Notes under the pieces: model-generated | What the model was told of the DNA's origin: nothing | What the model saw: the letters and a program-made list of their open reading frames with translations, nothing else | Databases searched by the model: none | In this document: in pieces, positions 17,901-22,726 of the stretch | Numbering within the stretch: the first letter of the stretch is position 1 | How the letters are laid out: every line of letters starts with the position of its first letter | Translations under genes and position numbers: made by a program | Source: Phycisphaerae bacterium | GTDB lineage: Bacteria > Planctomycetota > Phycisphaerae > UBA1845 > UTPLA1 | Length of the DNA: 23,123 nt | NCBI GenBank assembly: GCA_016935885.1 | Contig: JAFGQA010000418.1 | Location: forward strand, 1-23,123 | Direction of reading: 5' to 3'

Positions 17901-18321
17901 ACGGCCAGCGAAGCCGCATCACCCCTGCGCGCGAGAACTCGCCGGTCAGCGTGTTGCCCAGCAAGACGCCCGTCGTCTCCCGAGGAAGCCCTTCGCCGTC
18001 GGTGCAGCCCGCGTCCGTCAACGCGGCGTCGGCGATGTCCAACGCCAACCAGTGGGCCGGGTCCGCCGAGCGGTACGTGCTGCCGACCACGCGGAAACGG
18101 ATCCTGTCGAACTCGTAGCCCTCGATCACCGCCGCCTGGGATCCGTAGGTTCGGTCCGGCGCGGCGGGGTCGGGAGAATAGTAATCGTCCCGGCACATTC
18201 GTTCGTCCGGCATCCGCCGGAACGCGCGACGTTGGGCAAGCGCGTTCTCCCACAACTCCTGCGGTGACCTGGCATCCGGATAGCGGCATGCCATGCCGAC
18301 GATAGCAATGGCGGATCTCAC
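11932..18321 (-). CDS. Iterative enediyne-type polyketide synthase (PKSE), KS-AT-ACP-KR-DH-PPTase
   Basis: 2129 residues. The chain builds a conjugated polyene from malonyl units on one ACP. Domains: KS about 1-450 (C212 in DGACASS, H345 in EGHGTGTE, H399 in NIGHTKA); AT about 660-975 (S741 in GHSLGE); ACP about 1030-1100 (S1059 in DDLHLNSIAV); KR about 1375-1570 (TGGGKGI, Y1524); DH double hot-dog about 1640-1895 (H1660 in HVFAGAKLLP, D1842 in DAAIHAIQ); PPTase about 1900-2110 (D2022 and E2024 in GCDVEP, E2069, K2073). This order, the built-in PPTase and the N-terminus IAIVGMACRYPDA are typical of PKSE. The start is GTG, overlapping the E3 stop as GTGA. It is longer than the 1900-1950 residues usual for PKSE because repeats are inserted in frame: residues about 376-386 (within KS), 484-494, 552-607, 1140-1172, 1321-1357 and 1745-1773. 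All catalytic residues remain. Confidence 0.96.
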   Translation of the reverse strand: MRSAIAIVGMACRYPDARSPQELWENALAQRRAFRRMPDERMCRDDYYSPDPAAPDRTYGSQAAVIEGYEFDRIRFRVVGSTYRSADPAHWLALDIADAALTDAGCTDGEGLPRETTGVLLGNTLTGEFSRAGVMRLRWPYVRRVVEAALAAEGWASDHRHRFLKDLERSYKKPFPPTGEESLAGGLSNTIAGRICNQFDFKGGGYTVDGACASSLLAVINACNSLVNGDLDVALAGGVDLSLDPFELVGFAKTSALAPEKMRVYDVRSAGFWPGEGCGFVVLMREEDAIAQHRHVYATIRGWGVSSDGSGGITRPEEKGQLLALKRAYDRAGFGVDTVAYFEGHGTGTEVGDATELRVLCRALREAGVGSSGVVEAARVEARGSSVAAIGSIKANIGHTKAAAGVAGLIKATMALRYQVLPPTTGCERPHPELSGEPPVLRILDKGESWSVDGALRAGVSAMGFGGINTHLVLEGAPAQVSVEAARAEARGSSRRAALDPRTRSLLTSAQDAELFLLGAKNAAGLKEMVERLSAVAPRISQAELADLAASLAARGERETSSSETPFLTTRPTGETPVPQSCHGLPAPSDSRTAEVEAARAEGRGSSGGSVVQRSTRWRASIVASSPEELTSRLETLATWLAEGRTAHIDTRLGISLAQATGKARIGFLFPGQGSPSHLSGGAIRRRFDFVDELYAKAALPAGVDDVATEVAQPAIITASIAALDVLDGLGIAAEVAVGHSLGELAALYWGGALDRDALLRVAKARGKVMAELSSPDGSMAGLRAGRDEVEQLVDGETVVIAGLNSPRQTVISGESKAVAAVMGRAKAKGVRAVRLSASHAFHSSLVKAATPALREHLAREAFRPVARTVASTVTGSRLAGDEDLAAILCQQVTSPVRFMEAVTAVADDVDLWIEVGPGEVLRGLVADFVDKPVVALDAGGPSLGGLLGAVGAAYVIGAPVKHAALFEGRYVKPFDLDHRPRFFVNPCERAPASKSGWRYEDDEAARDERAARPTGVAEVALGATPLEVVRQLVADRAELPVSAIRNNNRLLDDLHLNSIAVGQLVAESARRLGLAPPVAPTDYADATVAGVARALEELKRTGGAAAAVEERRAPPGVDAWIRPLTVELVKQALPGGHQAPPAETAVAHERTAVSHDRAAAPQEMATVAQDGADAPREGAAGWRVFAPPGHPLKERIQAAFGWRATGGGVVVCLPPEPNETHVGLLLEAARAVTVASEVGSAGSAGPRFVLVQHGGGGAAFARTLHQERPDITTCVVDVPVDHARATEWILVEAMAAVDYSEAWYDASGQRRVPRLRLLDHAEAQRRRGADVQRCTGAEAQRRKGAEAQRVLESSNPPHVDGRAGPRPWLVGREDVMLVTGGGKGIAAECALTLAQESGVRLALLGRSRPEEDAELSANLERMAAAGTEFRYFSADVTSAADVRAAAGRAEAELGPITAFLHGAGTNVPQLLTSLDEAAFHETLNPKLRGARNVLAAVDPDRLRLFVAFGSIIARTGMPGEAHYAVANDWLAELADRWGKEHPHCRCLTLEWSVWSGVGMGHRLGRVDALAQQGVTPIPTEEGIRQLRLLLGRLSADEAGETPSRVVIAGRFGEPPTLRMEERDLPLLRFVERSRAHYPGVELVLDVELTAEADPYLDDHVFAGAKLLPAVMGLEAMAQAAMGLMGSATPPTFENVKFNRPVVVPDNGTETIRIAVLLRVSGRVDVVLRCRKTGFQVDHFSATCIWKDEGGRMKDEDAEDSSSVHPSSFILHPCGVPPVDVDPERDLYGGILFQAGRFRRLRGYRRLMATECVAEIGPGEGVNWFGRYLPGQLVLGDPGARDAAIHAIQPCIPHARILPVGVDRIVQTHRCQPGFVQTSGPRLSFARERSRDGDVFVYDVDVTRMDGAVCERWEGLRLQIVGGTGPQAPWIEPLLGPYVERRIGELVPGAHVTVVVERGTASERRERSDLAIQRALGPGATGPIRRRPDGKPDVAADGRAVSAAHAGDLTLAVAGPEPIGCDVEPVTARSGEAWRDLLGPERFALAEVIAKETSDDRDRAATRVWAACECLKKASVTLDAPLVLASSQRDDWVILSSGSLVVATFVAPVRGTEGLLVLAVLTRNSDARV
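13003..13087. repeat. Inverted pair of 7-bp tandem repeats inside the PKS gene
   Basis: About four units of GGATGAA (13003-13031) face about four of TTCATCC (13053-13087). They can form a hairpin. On the PKS strand the tract encodes a KDEGGRMKDE stretch and an HPSSFILHP stretch, placed between the two hot-dog halves of the DH domain. Confidence 0.9.
14251..14361. repeat. Two adjoining 8-bp tandem repeats in the ACP-KR linker
   Basis: Units of ATTCGAGG at 14251-14274, then about ten units of GCGCCTCT or GCGCCTTT at 14278-14361. On the PKS strand they encode the 8-residue periodic AEAQRRRG/AEAQRRKG and VLESSNPP, residues about 1321-1357. Confidence 0.9.
14807..14902. repeat. Imperfect 27-30 bp tandem repeat in the ACP-KR linker
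   Basis: Four degenerate units around a CACGGCCGTC core encode AVAHERT, AVSHDRA, APQEMAT and VAQDGAD, a seven-residue-spaced pattern (residues about 1140-1172). Less certain than the other tracts because the units have diverged. Confidence 0.5.
16502..16533. repeat. Family A 32-bp palindromic repeat (diverged copy, KS-AT linker)
   Basis: GACGAGCCACGG...GCGGCCTC. The central palindrome is partly lost (GGCCCTCAGCCC). In the PKS frame it reads EAARAEGRGSS. Confidence 0.85.
16563..16668. repeat. Family B 106-bp element with 14-bp terminal inverted repeats, in PKS gene
   Basis: Ends CTGGCAGCCCGTGG (16563-16576) and CCACGGGCTGCCAG (16655-16668) are exact inverse complements. An internal hairpin CACCGGCGTCTCGCCGGTG follows the left end. 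A copy with the same order lies at 1-91. In the PKS it fills part of the KS-AT linker (residues about 552-587) without a stop codon. It looks like a small non-autonomous mobile element. Confidence 0.85.
16841..16872. repeat. Family A 32-bp palindromic repeat (after KS)
   Basis: GACGAGCCCCGGGCTTCGGC...GCTGCCTC; encodes EAARAEARGSS at residues about 484-494, just after the KS domain. Confidence 0.9.
17165..17196. repeat. Family A 32-bp palindromic repeat inside the KS domain
   Basis: GACGAGCCACGGGCTTCAAC...GCGGCCTC; encodes EAARVEARGSS at residues about 376-386, between catalytic H345 and H399 of the ketosynthase. Confidence 0.9.
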
Positions 18322-19454
18322 GGCCCACGCCCCCCGTCTCTTTCTGCGCGTTCAATGTCTCGACGAGCCCCTGGCTTCAGCCCGTGTGGGCTCTCCGAAC
18401 CCCGACGAGCCACGGGCTTCAGCCCGTGCGGCCTCGGCCGACGCCCCTGATTGGCGATCGGGTTGCCAGACACCGCACCGGCGTTTGTGGGCCCGATCCC
18501 CGGCTCGACACGACCGCCGGCGAAGCTCAACTTTATTCGCCTTCGCCACACCTCGAACGCCGGTTCGGCCCCGTCAGACGGCAGCGATTCCAAGGCCGCG
18601 TCCGTAATGCCGGCCGCTTGGGCCGCCGACATCCCGCACAGAACCTCGCACGCCATCTCCGTGTGTGGGGCCAAGTTGCCGGCCCGCTGCCGGGCCTTGG
18701 CGGCGAACGCGGCGCCCTGCGCCACACATGGCAGGCTCGCCCCCGCGGCTTCGCGCAACGCCTCCACGCCGCCACGATCGGCGCCGCCCGCGTACGGGCA
18801 CGCCAATCCGACGCCGCTCCACAAATCGTCCCGACGCTCCGGCGGGAACGACGCGATCGTTGCGGCAATACGTTCCGCTTCGGCGCCGTCCACGAACCAA
18901 AGGCACCGACCCAGGCCAAAATCAAACGCCCGTCGGTAGTAGCCTCTGAAATGGCCAGGCACCGCCTGCTGCTCAATGCACCGTTGCCGGTGGAAGAAGC
19001 ACTCGTGGAATCCATAGCCATCGACGACCAGCCACCGGAGCAGCGGGTCGAACCGATCGAGCCAGCGATCCGGCCGCCTTCGCAGCCGGGCCAGTGCCCA
19101 GCCGACACCGACGTGAACCATGTAGGCGTGTGACGCCCCCGGGCCATCGAGGAATGCCTGCACTCGGTTCCGTCTCCACGGTGTGAGGACGTCCAGAAGC
19201 GCGAGCGCCATCGCCGCCCCCTCGAAAGCGAAACCACGCACCTCAAGCTCGACCGACTGCAATTGCTGTCCGAGCGCGTCGGCCTTGTCGTTCGTCAGCG
19301 CGATGTGATACCCGCGAACAAACATCGAGGCGACGTGCTCCAGACGCTCCCGCGCAGGAGAGTCCCGGCCCGGAAAGCCACGGTGGACAAAAGACGTCTC
19401 CTCCGGCGAGATCCCGAAGGCATATCGACGTAACCATCCCGCGAGGTGGCCCAT
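18318..19454 (-). CDS. Enediyne biosynthesis protein E3 (DUF1702 family)
   Basis: 378 residues. DUF1702 proteins (SgcE3 and its relatives) are encoded next to almost every enediyne PKS; their biochemical role is not established. Seen: LRRYAFGISPEETSFVHRGF at the N-terminus, then VELEVRGFAFEGAAMA, WLVVDGYGFHECFFH, RAFDFGLGRCLWFVDGA, DLWSGVGLACPYAGGAD and QGAAFAAKARQ, all landmarks of the family. I place the start at 19454 (MGHLAGW), since the frame further upstream (to 19541) does not resemble the family. The last 45 residues or so do not belong to the domain: two copies of repeat family A supply RPHGLKPVARRG and SPHGLKPGARRD. The stop overlaps the GTG of the PKS gene (GTGA), so translation is coupled. 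First gene of the cassette, with a promoter upstream. Confidence 0.9.
   Translation of the reverse strand: MGHLAGWLRRYAFGISPEETSFVHRGFPGRDSPARERLEHVASMFVRGYHIALTNDKADALGQQLQSVELEVRGFAFEGAAMALALLDVLTPWRRNRVQAFLDGPGASHAYMVHVGVGWALARLRRRPDRWLDRFDPLLRWLVVDGYGFHECFFHRQRCIEQQAVPGHFRGYYRRAFDFGLGRCLWFVDGAEAERIAATIASFPPERRDDLWSGVGLACPYAGGADRGGVEALREAAGASLPCVAQGAAFAAKARQRAGNLAPHTEMACEVLCGMSAAQAAGITDAALESLPSDGAEPAFEVWRRRIKLSFAGGRVEPGIGPTNAGAVSGNPIANQGRRPRPHGLKPVARRGSESPHGLKPGARRDIERAERDGGRGP
18362..18393. repeat. Family A 32-bp repeat, 3' end of E3 gene (copy 1)
   Basis: GACGAGCCCCTGGCTTCAGC...TGGGCTC. Read in a different frame from the PKS copies, it gives PHGLKPGARR. Confidence 0.85.
18404..18435. 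repeat. Family A 32-bp repeat, 3' end of E3 gene (copy 2)
   Basis: GACGAGCCACGGGCTTCAGC...GCGGCCTC, the consensus form, with the perfect stem ACGGGCT/AGCCCGT. It gives PHGLKPVARR and lies 10 bases from copy 1. Confidence 0.9.
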
Positions 19455-19559
19455 CGCTCCACTCGATTCCCGCACCCGAGACCCGTGGCAGCGTGCATTT
19501 CGCGCTGCCGTTATCCGGCTCACGCTCCTCCGTGCGATCAAGCCGGAGCACCGATTGCC

Positions 19560-19588
19560 ATTATAACGAAGGCCGACCCGCTTGTCGC
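19560..19588 (-). promoter_or_regulatory. Promoter of the enediyne-type operon
   Basis: Read on the minus strand: GCGACA (19588-19583), 17 bases, TATAAT (19565-19560). The -10 is a perfect consensus, the spacer optimal, the -35 matches 4 of 6. It ends 105 bases before the E3 start. No operator or regulator gene is seen nearby. Confidence 0.65.
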
Positions 19589-19658
19589 ATTTGCGGCCGA
19601 CCCGACGATGTGCGTAGCACCGGTTTGATCCGCTTCAAGATGAAAAGGGGGGAGTCTC

Positions 19659-19690
19659 AACGAGCCACGGGCTTCAGCCCGCGCGGCCTC
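19659..19690. repeat. Family A 32-bp palindromic repeat, intergenic
   Basis: AACGAGCCACGGGCTTCAGC...GCGGCCTC, the only family A copy in the window outside a gene; about 70 bases upstream of the E3 promoter. Confidence 0.9.
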
Positions 19691-19870
19691 AACCGGACTG
19701 GCTTTGCTTCTGCGCGGAGTCAGCAAAGCTGTCCGAACGCGATTCCTGGCTGAAAGCTACAGTGCTCGGGCCATCGCCAATAGGCTCCTAGCCCTGCTGC
19801 CCAAGGTCGCCGTGGTGGCGTCCCCAGTACCCCCGACCAAGGTCGCGTGTGTGCTTAACGTTCAAGCGGC

Positions 19871-19921
19871 GTGGCACGGGCGCCAAAGCCCGTGAATCCA
19901 CCGCCGAGACGGCGGTGCCAC
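19871..19921. repeat. Family C 51-bp double-hairpin element (copy 1)
   Basis: Ends GTGGCA and TGCCAC pair. Inside are CACGGGC/GCCCGTG and CACCGCC-GAGAC-GGCGGTG. The second hairpin is the reverse-complement type of the family B hairpin, so families B and C may be related. Confidence 0.85.
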
Positions 19922-20164
19922 AGGTGCATCCAACCATGAAGTGCTTCAGGCTGTCACGGACCCGGCTTCCACCGATGCCGCGCCGTTGCCGCAGGCATCC
20001 GAACACGTTCTTACTCCTTCAATACTCCCATGTACGGAGCTCGTGACCTGGCGGTTCAGTGGGAAACGCCATCGGCCACGCCCAGACGCATCGAGCGTTC
20101 ACTCAACGGGACAAACCGTGCCGAGGGGTGCCACCAGGATCTTGGCATGGATCCTGTAATACCT

Positions 20165-20215
20165 GTGGCACGGGCTTCGAAGCCCGTGAAGACACCGCCG
20201 AGACGGCGGCAGCAC
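20165..20215. repeat. Family C 51-bp double-hairpin element (copy 2)
   Basis: The same order and exactly the same length as copy 1 (GTGGCACGGGC, GCCCGTG, CACCGCCGAGACGGCGG), with a partly decayed right end. It ends 7 bases from the stop codon of the FlgI-like gene, so it may act as its terminator. Confidence 0.85.
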
Positions 20216-20222
20216 AAGCGTT

Positions 20223-21971
20223 CTATTGGTACTCGGATTCTCTGCGTTCCCGTGGGATGTCGCCGGCGGTCTCCGTTCCCGTCAGGTCTTCGGCGATGAA
20301 CTCGGCGGGGATGGCGCCGGTCTGACAGAAGGTGTACAGGATGTCAACGATCTCGTCATAGGGGACGGCAAGCGCTTCCATCTTGCCGTCGGCATCGCTG
20401 GTCGGCGTGTCGCCGAGAAACCGGATCAAGTCCGGGACGCTGAAGGGGACCGATAACTTCGGCGATGCTCGGCCGGTACGCTTGTTTTTGTAGATTACGG
20501 TCAGGTCTTCGTTGTCTGCCTGCGCGCTGATCTGCGTGTGCAGGAAGCGCTCGTCGCGGCGTTCGCCGGGGTACATGGCGGGTGGTCGGCAACGCACGTG
20601 CTCGCCAAAGACCGCGATCCTTGGGGTGGCGGAACGTTGAACGCAGATCAGGTACGGCCCGGTCGAGTCGAGGACGTCGAGGACGAGGTTGTCCTGATAC
20701 AGGACCTTTGACTGAATGGCAGGGTGGGGCCGACGCCTCAGGCCCCTGTACGCGCGGACGCGGATCGCGGTGTCCGAGTCCCCGAGCAGCTTGCGGAGAC
20801 ACTCGCCAGCCCCGTGCATGTCGACGGCGTAGCCGAGTTCCTCGACGGCCTGATGGCGAAAGGGGCTTTCGGGATCGAGTGCATGCTTCACCACCGCCTC
20901 CATGCCGGCGTTGTCGCCCAGCCTCATTCCGGTACGGGCGGCATAGTAGTTCGTCGCGGGCGATTGATGATAATACAGCTCCTGAATGTCGGGCAAGACG
21001 ATTCGCCCGATCGCTTCCCACGCGATGCCGATCGCTTCGAACTCGGCGTCCGGATGGGCAATCTCCTGGACCAACTCTCTGGTCCGCCGCTGGAGCGCCG
21101 CCGGACTTGAGTTGAGCGTCGTGTGGAGGATGTACTCGAGGAACAGGCTCTTGCGGCTGCGGTATTTCCTGGGGATAGTGAGTTCGATCGCGCTGTAGCT
21201 TGTGCCCTCGGCGATGGGATCCCTCTTTGTGTAGCGGCCGTTGATTCTGTCGACGATTCTCGCGGCGGTGCTGGGAGATGGATCGTTCAACACCAGGCGC
21301 ACCTTGCGCGGTCTCTTTACGATACCGCCGCCGAGGACCAGCCCTTTGCGGAGGTCGATCTTGTCGGGCACTTCCTTCTCGAGCCCGATCGGGCTGATGA
21401 ACATCGGTCCCGTGGCCGTCGCGATGGTCTTCGCCCCCAAGATGCTGTCGATGTCCTCTGCGTGGGGCTTCAAGTCGCAGAGGAAGAGGCGTCCGCTGGC
21501 TAGCGACGTGGTTTGCGTTCCCATCGCGCGCACCACGACATCGAATGTGTCGCCCTTGTTCGCCGCGGCGGGGATGAGCCCACTGACTTCCACGAGCGCG
21601 GTGTCTCGTCCTTTCAGCATCTCCGAGGGTGATACGGTCGATCGGCCGGGCTTCTCTCGGCGTCGCATCTCCTTGATGATGTGGCTCTTGACCACTTCGG
21701 GGCCGTCGCTACCGCCCGTGTCTGGGAGATCGACCACAAGGCCGAAGCCGCGAACCTGGAGGAGTCGCAAGCCATCGACCGTTACCAACTCACCGACCGT
21801 GCCGCGGGTCGCCTTGGTCTTGGAAATGAGCCGCGGCGTGGGATCCGGCTGGGAGCCTTTGTCCGTGTGCCAGAAGCGATCCCACTCGTCTTGCGTCATG
21901 CACCCGGCTTCCGACAAGATGCATATGGCAGCGGCAATGATGACTGTGATGGTCGTGCGACGTATCCACAT
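20223..21971 (-). CDS. FlgI-like (flagellar P-ring) lipoprotein with HEAT-like C-terminal part
   Basis: 582 residues. A signal peptide with lipobox-like SEAGC (Cys24) suggests anchoring to a membrane outside the cytoplasm. Residues about 60-260 resemble FlgI, the P-ring protein of the flagellar basal body: LLQVRGFGLVVDLPDTGGSD, ALVEVSGLIPAAANKGDTFDV, TTSLASGRLFLCDLK and a later VRLVLNDPSPSTAARIVDRIN. FlgI usually has about 370 residues and is not a lipoprotein; here about 300 further residues follow, including a stretch near 350-420 (HALDPESPFRHQAVEELGY, LLGDSDTAIRVRAYRGLRRR) of HEAT-repeat type. No other flagellar gene is in the window, so a flagellar role is doubtful. It may be a planctomycete surface or ring-forming protein. 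The start follows AAAGG and has a promoter at 22086-22114. Confidence 0.78.
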   Translation of the reverse strand: MWIRRTTITVIIAAAICILSEAGCMTQDEWDRFWHTDKGSQPDPTPRLISKTKATRGTVGELVTVDGLRLLQVRGFGLVVDLPDTGGSDGPEVVKSHIIKEMRRREKPGRSTVSPSEMLKGRDTALVEVSGLIPAAANKGDTFDVVVRAMGTQTTSLASGRLFLCDLKPHAEDIDSILGAKTIATATGPMFISPIGLEKEVPDKIDLRKGLVLGGGIVKRPRKVRLVLNDPSPSTAARIVDRINGRYTKRDPIAEGTSYSAIELTIPRKYRSRKSLFLEYILHTTLNSSPAALQRRTRELVQEIAHPDAEFEAIGIAWEAIGRIVLPDIQELYYHQSPATNYYAARTGMRLGDNAGMEAVVKHALDPESPFRHQAVEELGYAVDMHGAGECLRKLLGDSDTAIRVRAYRGLRRRPHPAIQSKVLYQDNLVLDVLDSTGPYLICVQRSATPRIAVFGEHVRCRPPAMYPGERRDERFLHTQISAQADNEDLTVIYKNKRTGRASPKLSVPFSVPDLIRFLGDTPTSDADGKMEALAVPYDEIVDILYTFCQTGAIPAEFIAEDLTGTETAGDIPRERRESEYQ

Positions 21972-22085
21972 GTGTCGGACCTTTGAAGCTCGGATGTACC
22001 AGTCGTGGACGCTCAGCCCCGTGTGAAGAGGCGTTTACCCGGCGGGCCAGCTTGTGACTCAAGGCCCCCGGTGTCGCCGGGTGGC

Positions 22086-22114
22086 AATATACCGTTGGAG
22101 CTCTCGTCTGTCAG
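22086..22114 (-). promoter_or_regulatory. Promoter of the FlgI-like gene
   Basis: On the minus strand: CTGACA (22114-22109), 17 bases, TATATT (22091-22086), ending 114 bases before the ATG at 21971. Both boxes are one mismatch from consensus. Confidence 0.6.
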
Positions 22115-22257
22115 CCACTGACGCGCGCTGGCGGGCAGTTCTGCCGGTCGTGTCCCCGTTGCTGCTCACGATGCCTTGTGATGGGCATTCGATCGGTGGT
22201 AGGCGTTCGACCGCAAGTCCTTCTGGGCTGTGGCTTTATGGAAGCCCGGCGAGAGAC

Positions 22258-22285
22258 TTGACGATTTCCAAACCTGGGGTATATT
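22258..22285 (+). promoter_or_regulatory. Candidate upstream rRNA promoter
   Basis: TTGACG (22258-22263), 16 bases, TATATT (22280-22285). It lies 111 bases upstream of the second candidate, in the manner of tandem rRNA promoters. Confidence 0.5.
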
Positions 22286-22368
22286 TAAGGGTGGTAGGAT
22301 AACGCGGTGGTCGCGGGGGGCGCTGCGCTGCGGCACGAAAAAAAGCGGTCATTGGCGGAAGATCCTTG

Positions 22369-22396
22369 TTGACACGGCCGATCAGTGTGTTAGAGT
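22369..22396 (+). promoter_or_regulatory. Main candidate rRNA promoter
   Basis: TTGACA (22369-22374, perfect), 16 bases, TAGAGT (22391-22396), followed by a GC-rich start region (GGCGC). About 330 bases upstream of the 16S start. Confidence 0.65.
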
Positions 22397-22476
22397 AAGG
22401 CGCTCGTGAGTGGCAGACCCAAGCAGGTGTGCTGCGTGCGGGAGCAACCGAGGCCAACCATGCCCCGGTGCCGAAG

Positions 22477-22488
22477 TGCTCTTTGACA
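22477..22488 (+). promoter_or_regulatory. boxA antitermination element of the rRNA leader
   Basis: TGCTCTTTGACA differs in one base from E. coli rrn boxA (TGCTCTTTAACA), which recruits NusB-S10 to keep polymerase from stopping early in rRNA genes. Its place between promoter and 16S is as expected. Confidence 0.8.
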
Positions 22489-22633
22489 AGTGAACAGAGA
22501 TCGCCGCGAGAATGTGGAGCCGCTCGCACGCTGCAATGTGCGACGCAGTTCAGATCCTAATCAACCGGCAGCGGACTCACGTCGTGGGTCGGTTGGTGGG
22601 TGTGTTTGTCGGCCGCCGTGGTGTGGTCGGCAA

Positions 22634-22669
22634 GCTCAAACATTCTCGTTTGCAGACGAGCGTTTGAGC
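22634..22669 (+). other. Hairpin in the rRNA leader, possible processing site
   Basis: GCTCAAAC (22634-22641) pairs with GTTTGAGC (22662-22669), with further CTCGT/ACGAG pairing inside. A second hairpin, CGCG-A-GACGGC/GCCGTC-C-CGCG, follows at 22689-22713. Such stems may guide RNase III or leader folding. Confidence 0.6.
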
Positions 22670-22726
22670 CTTAAGTCTTCGTAAGAATCGCGAGACGGCG
22701 CAGCCGTCCCGCGTTCTAACGGATAA

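Larger units (their letters stand above)
19455..20222. other. 768-base gene-free region with repeats and promoter
   Basis: It holds the promoter of the E3-PKSE-E10 operon, one family A repeat, and two copies of a 51-bp double-hairpin element (listed separately). Frames that remain open here are short and unlike any protein I know. The expected enediyne genes E4 and E5 are not here, neither complete nor as visible fragments. Confidence 0.7.

Noticed and set aside
11932..18321. PUFA synthase or ordinary modular PKS
   Set aside because: PUFA synthases have several tandem ACPs on separate subunits; modular PKS lack the C-terminal PPTase and this domain order. The neighbours DUF1702 and E10 also point to the enediyne type.
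19457..19541. N-terminal extension of the E3 frame
   Set aside because: The extra 29 residues do not resemble DUF1702 N-termini, and the ATG at 19454 starts just before the conserved part.
19455..22726. tRNA genes near the rRNA operon
   Set aside because: I found no TTCGA-type T-loop with a matching acceptor stem in the gene-free stretches.
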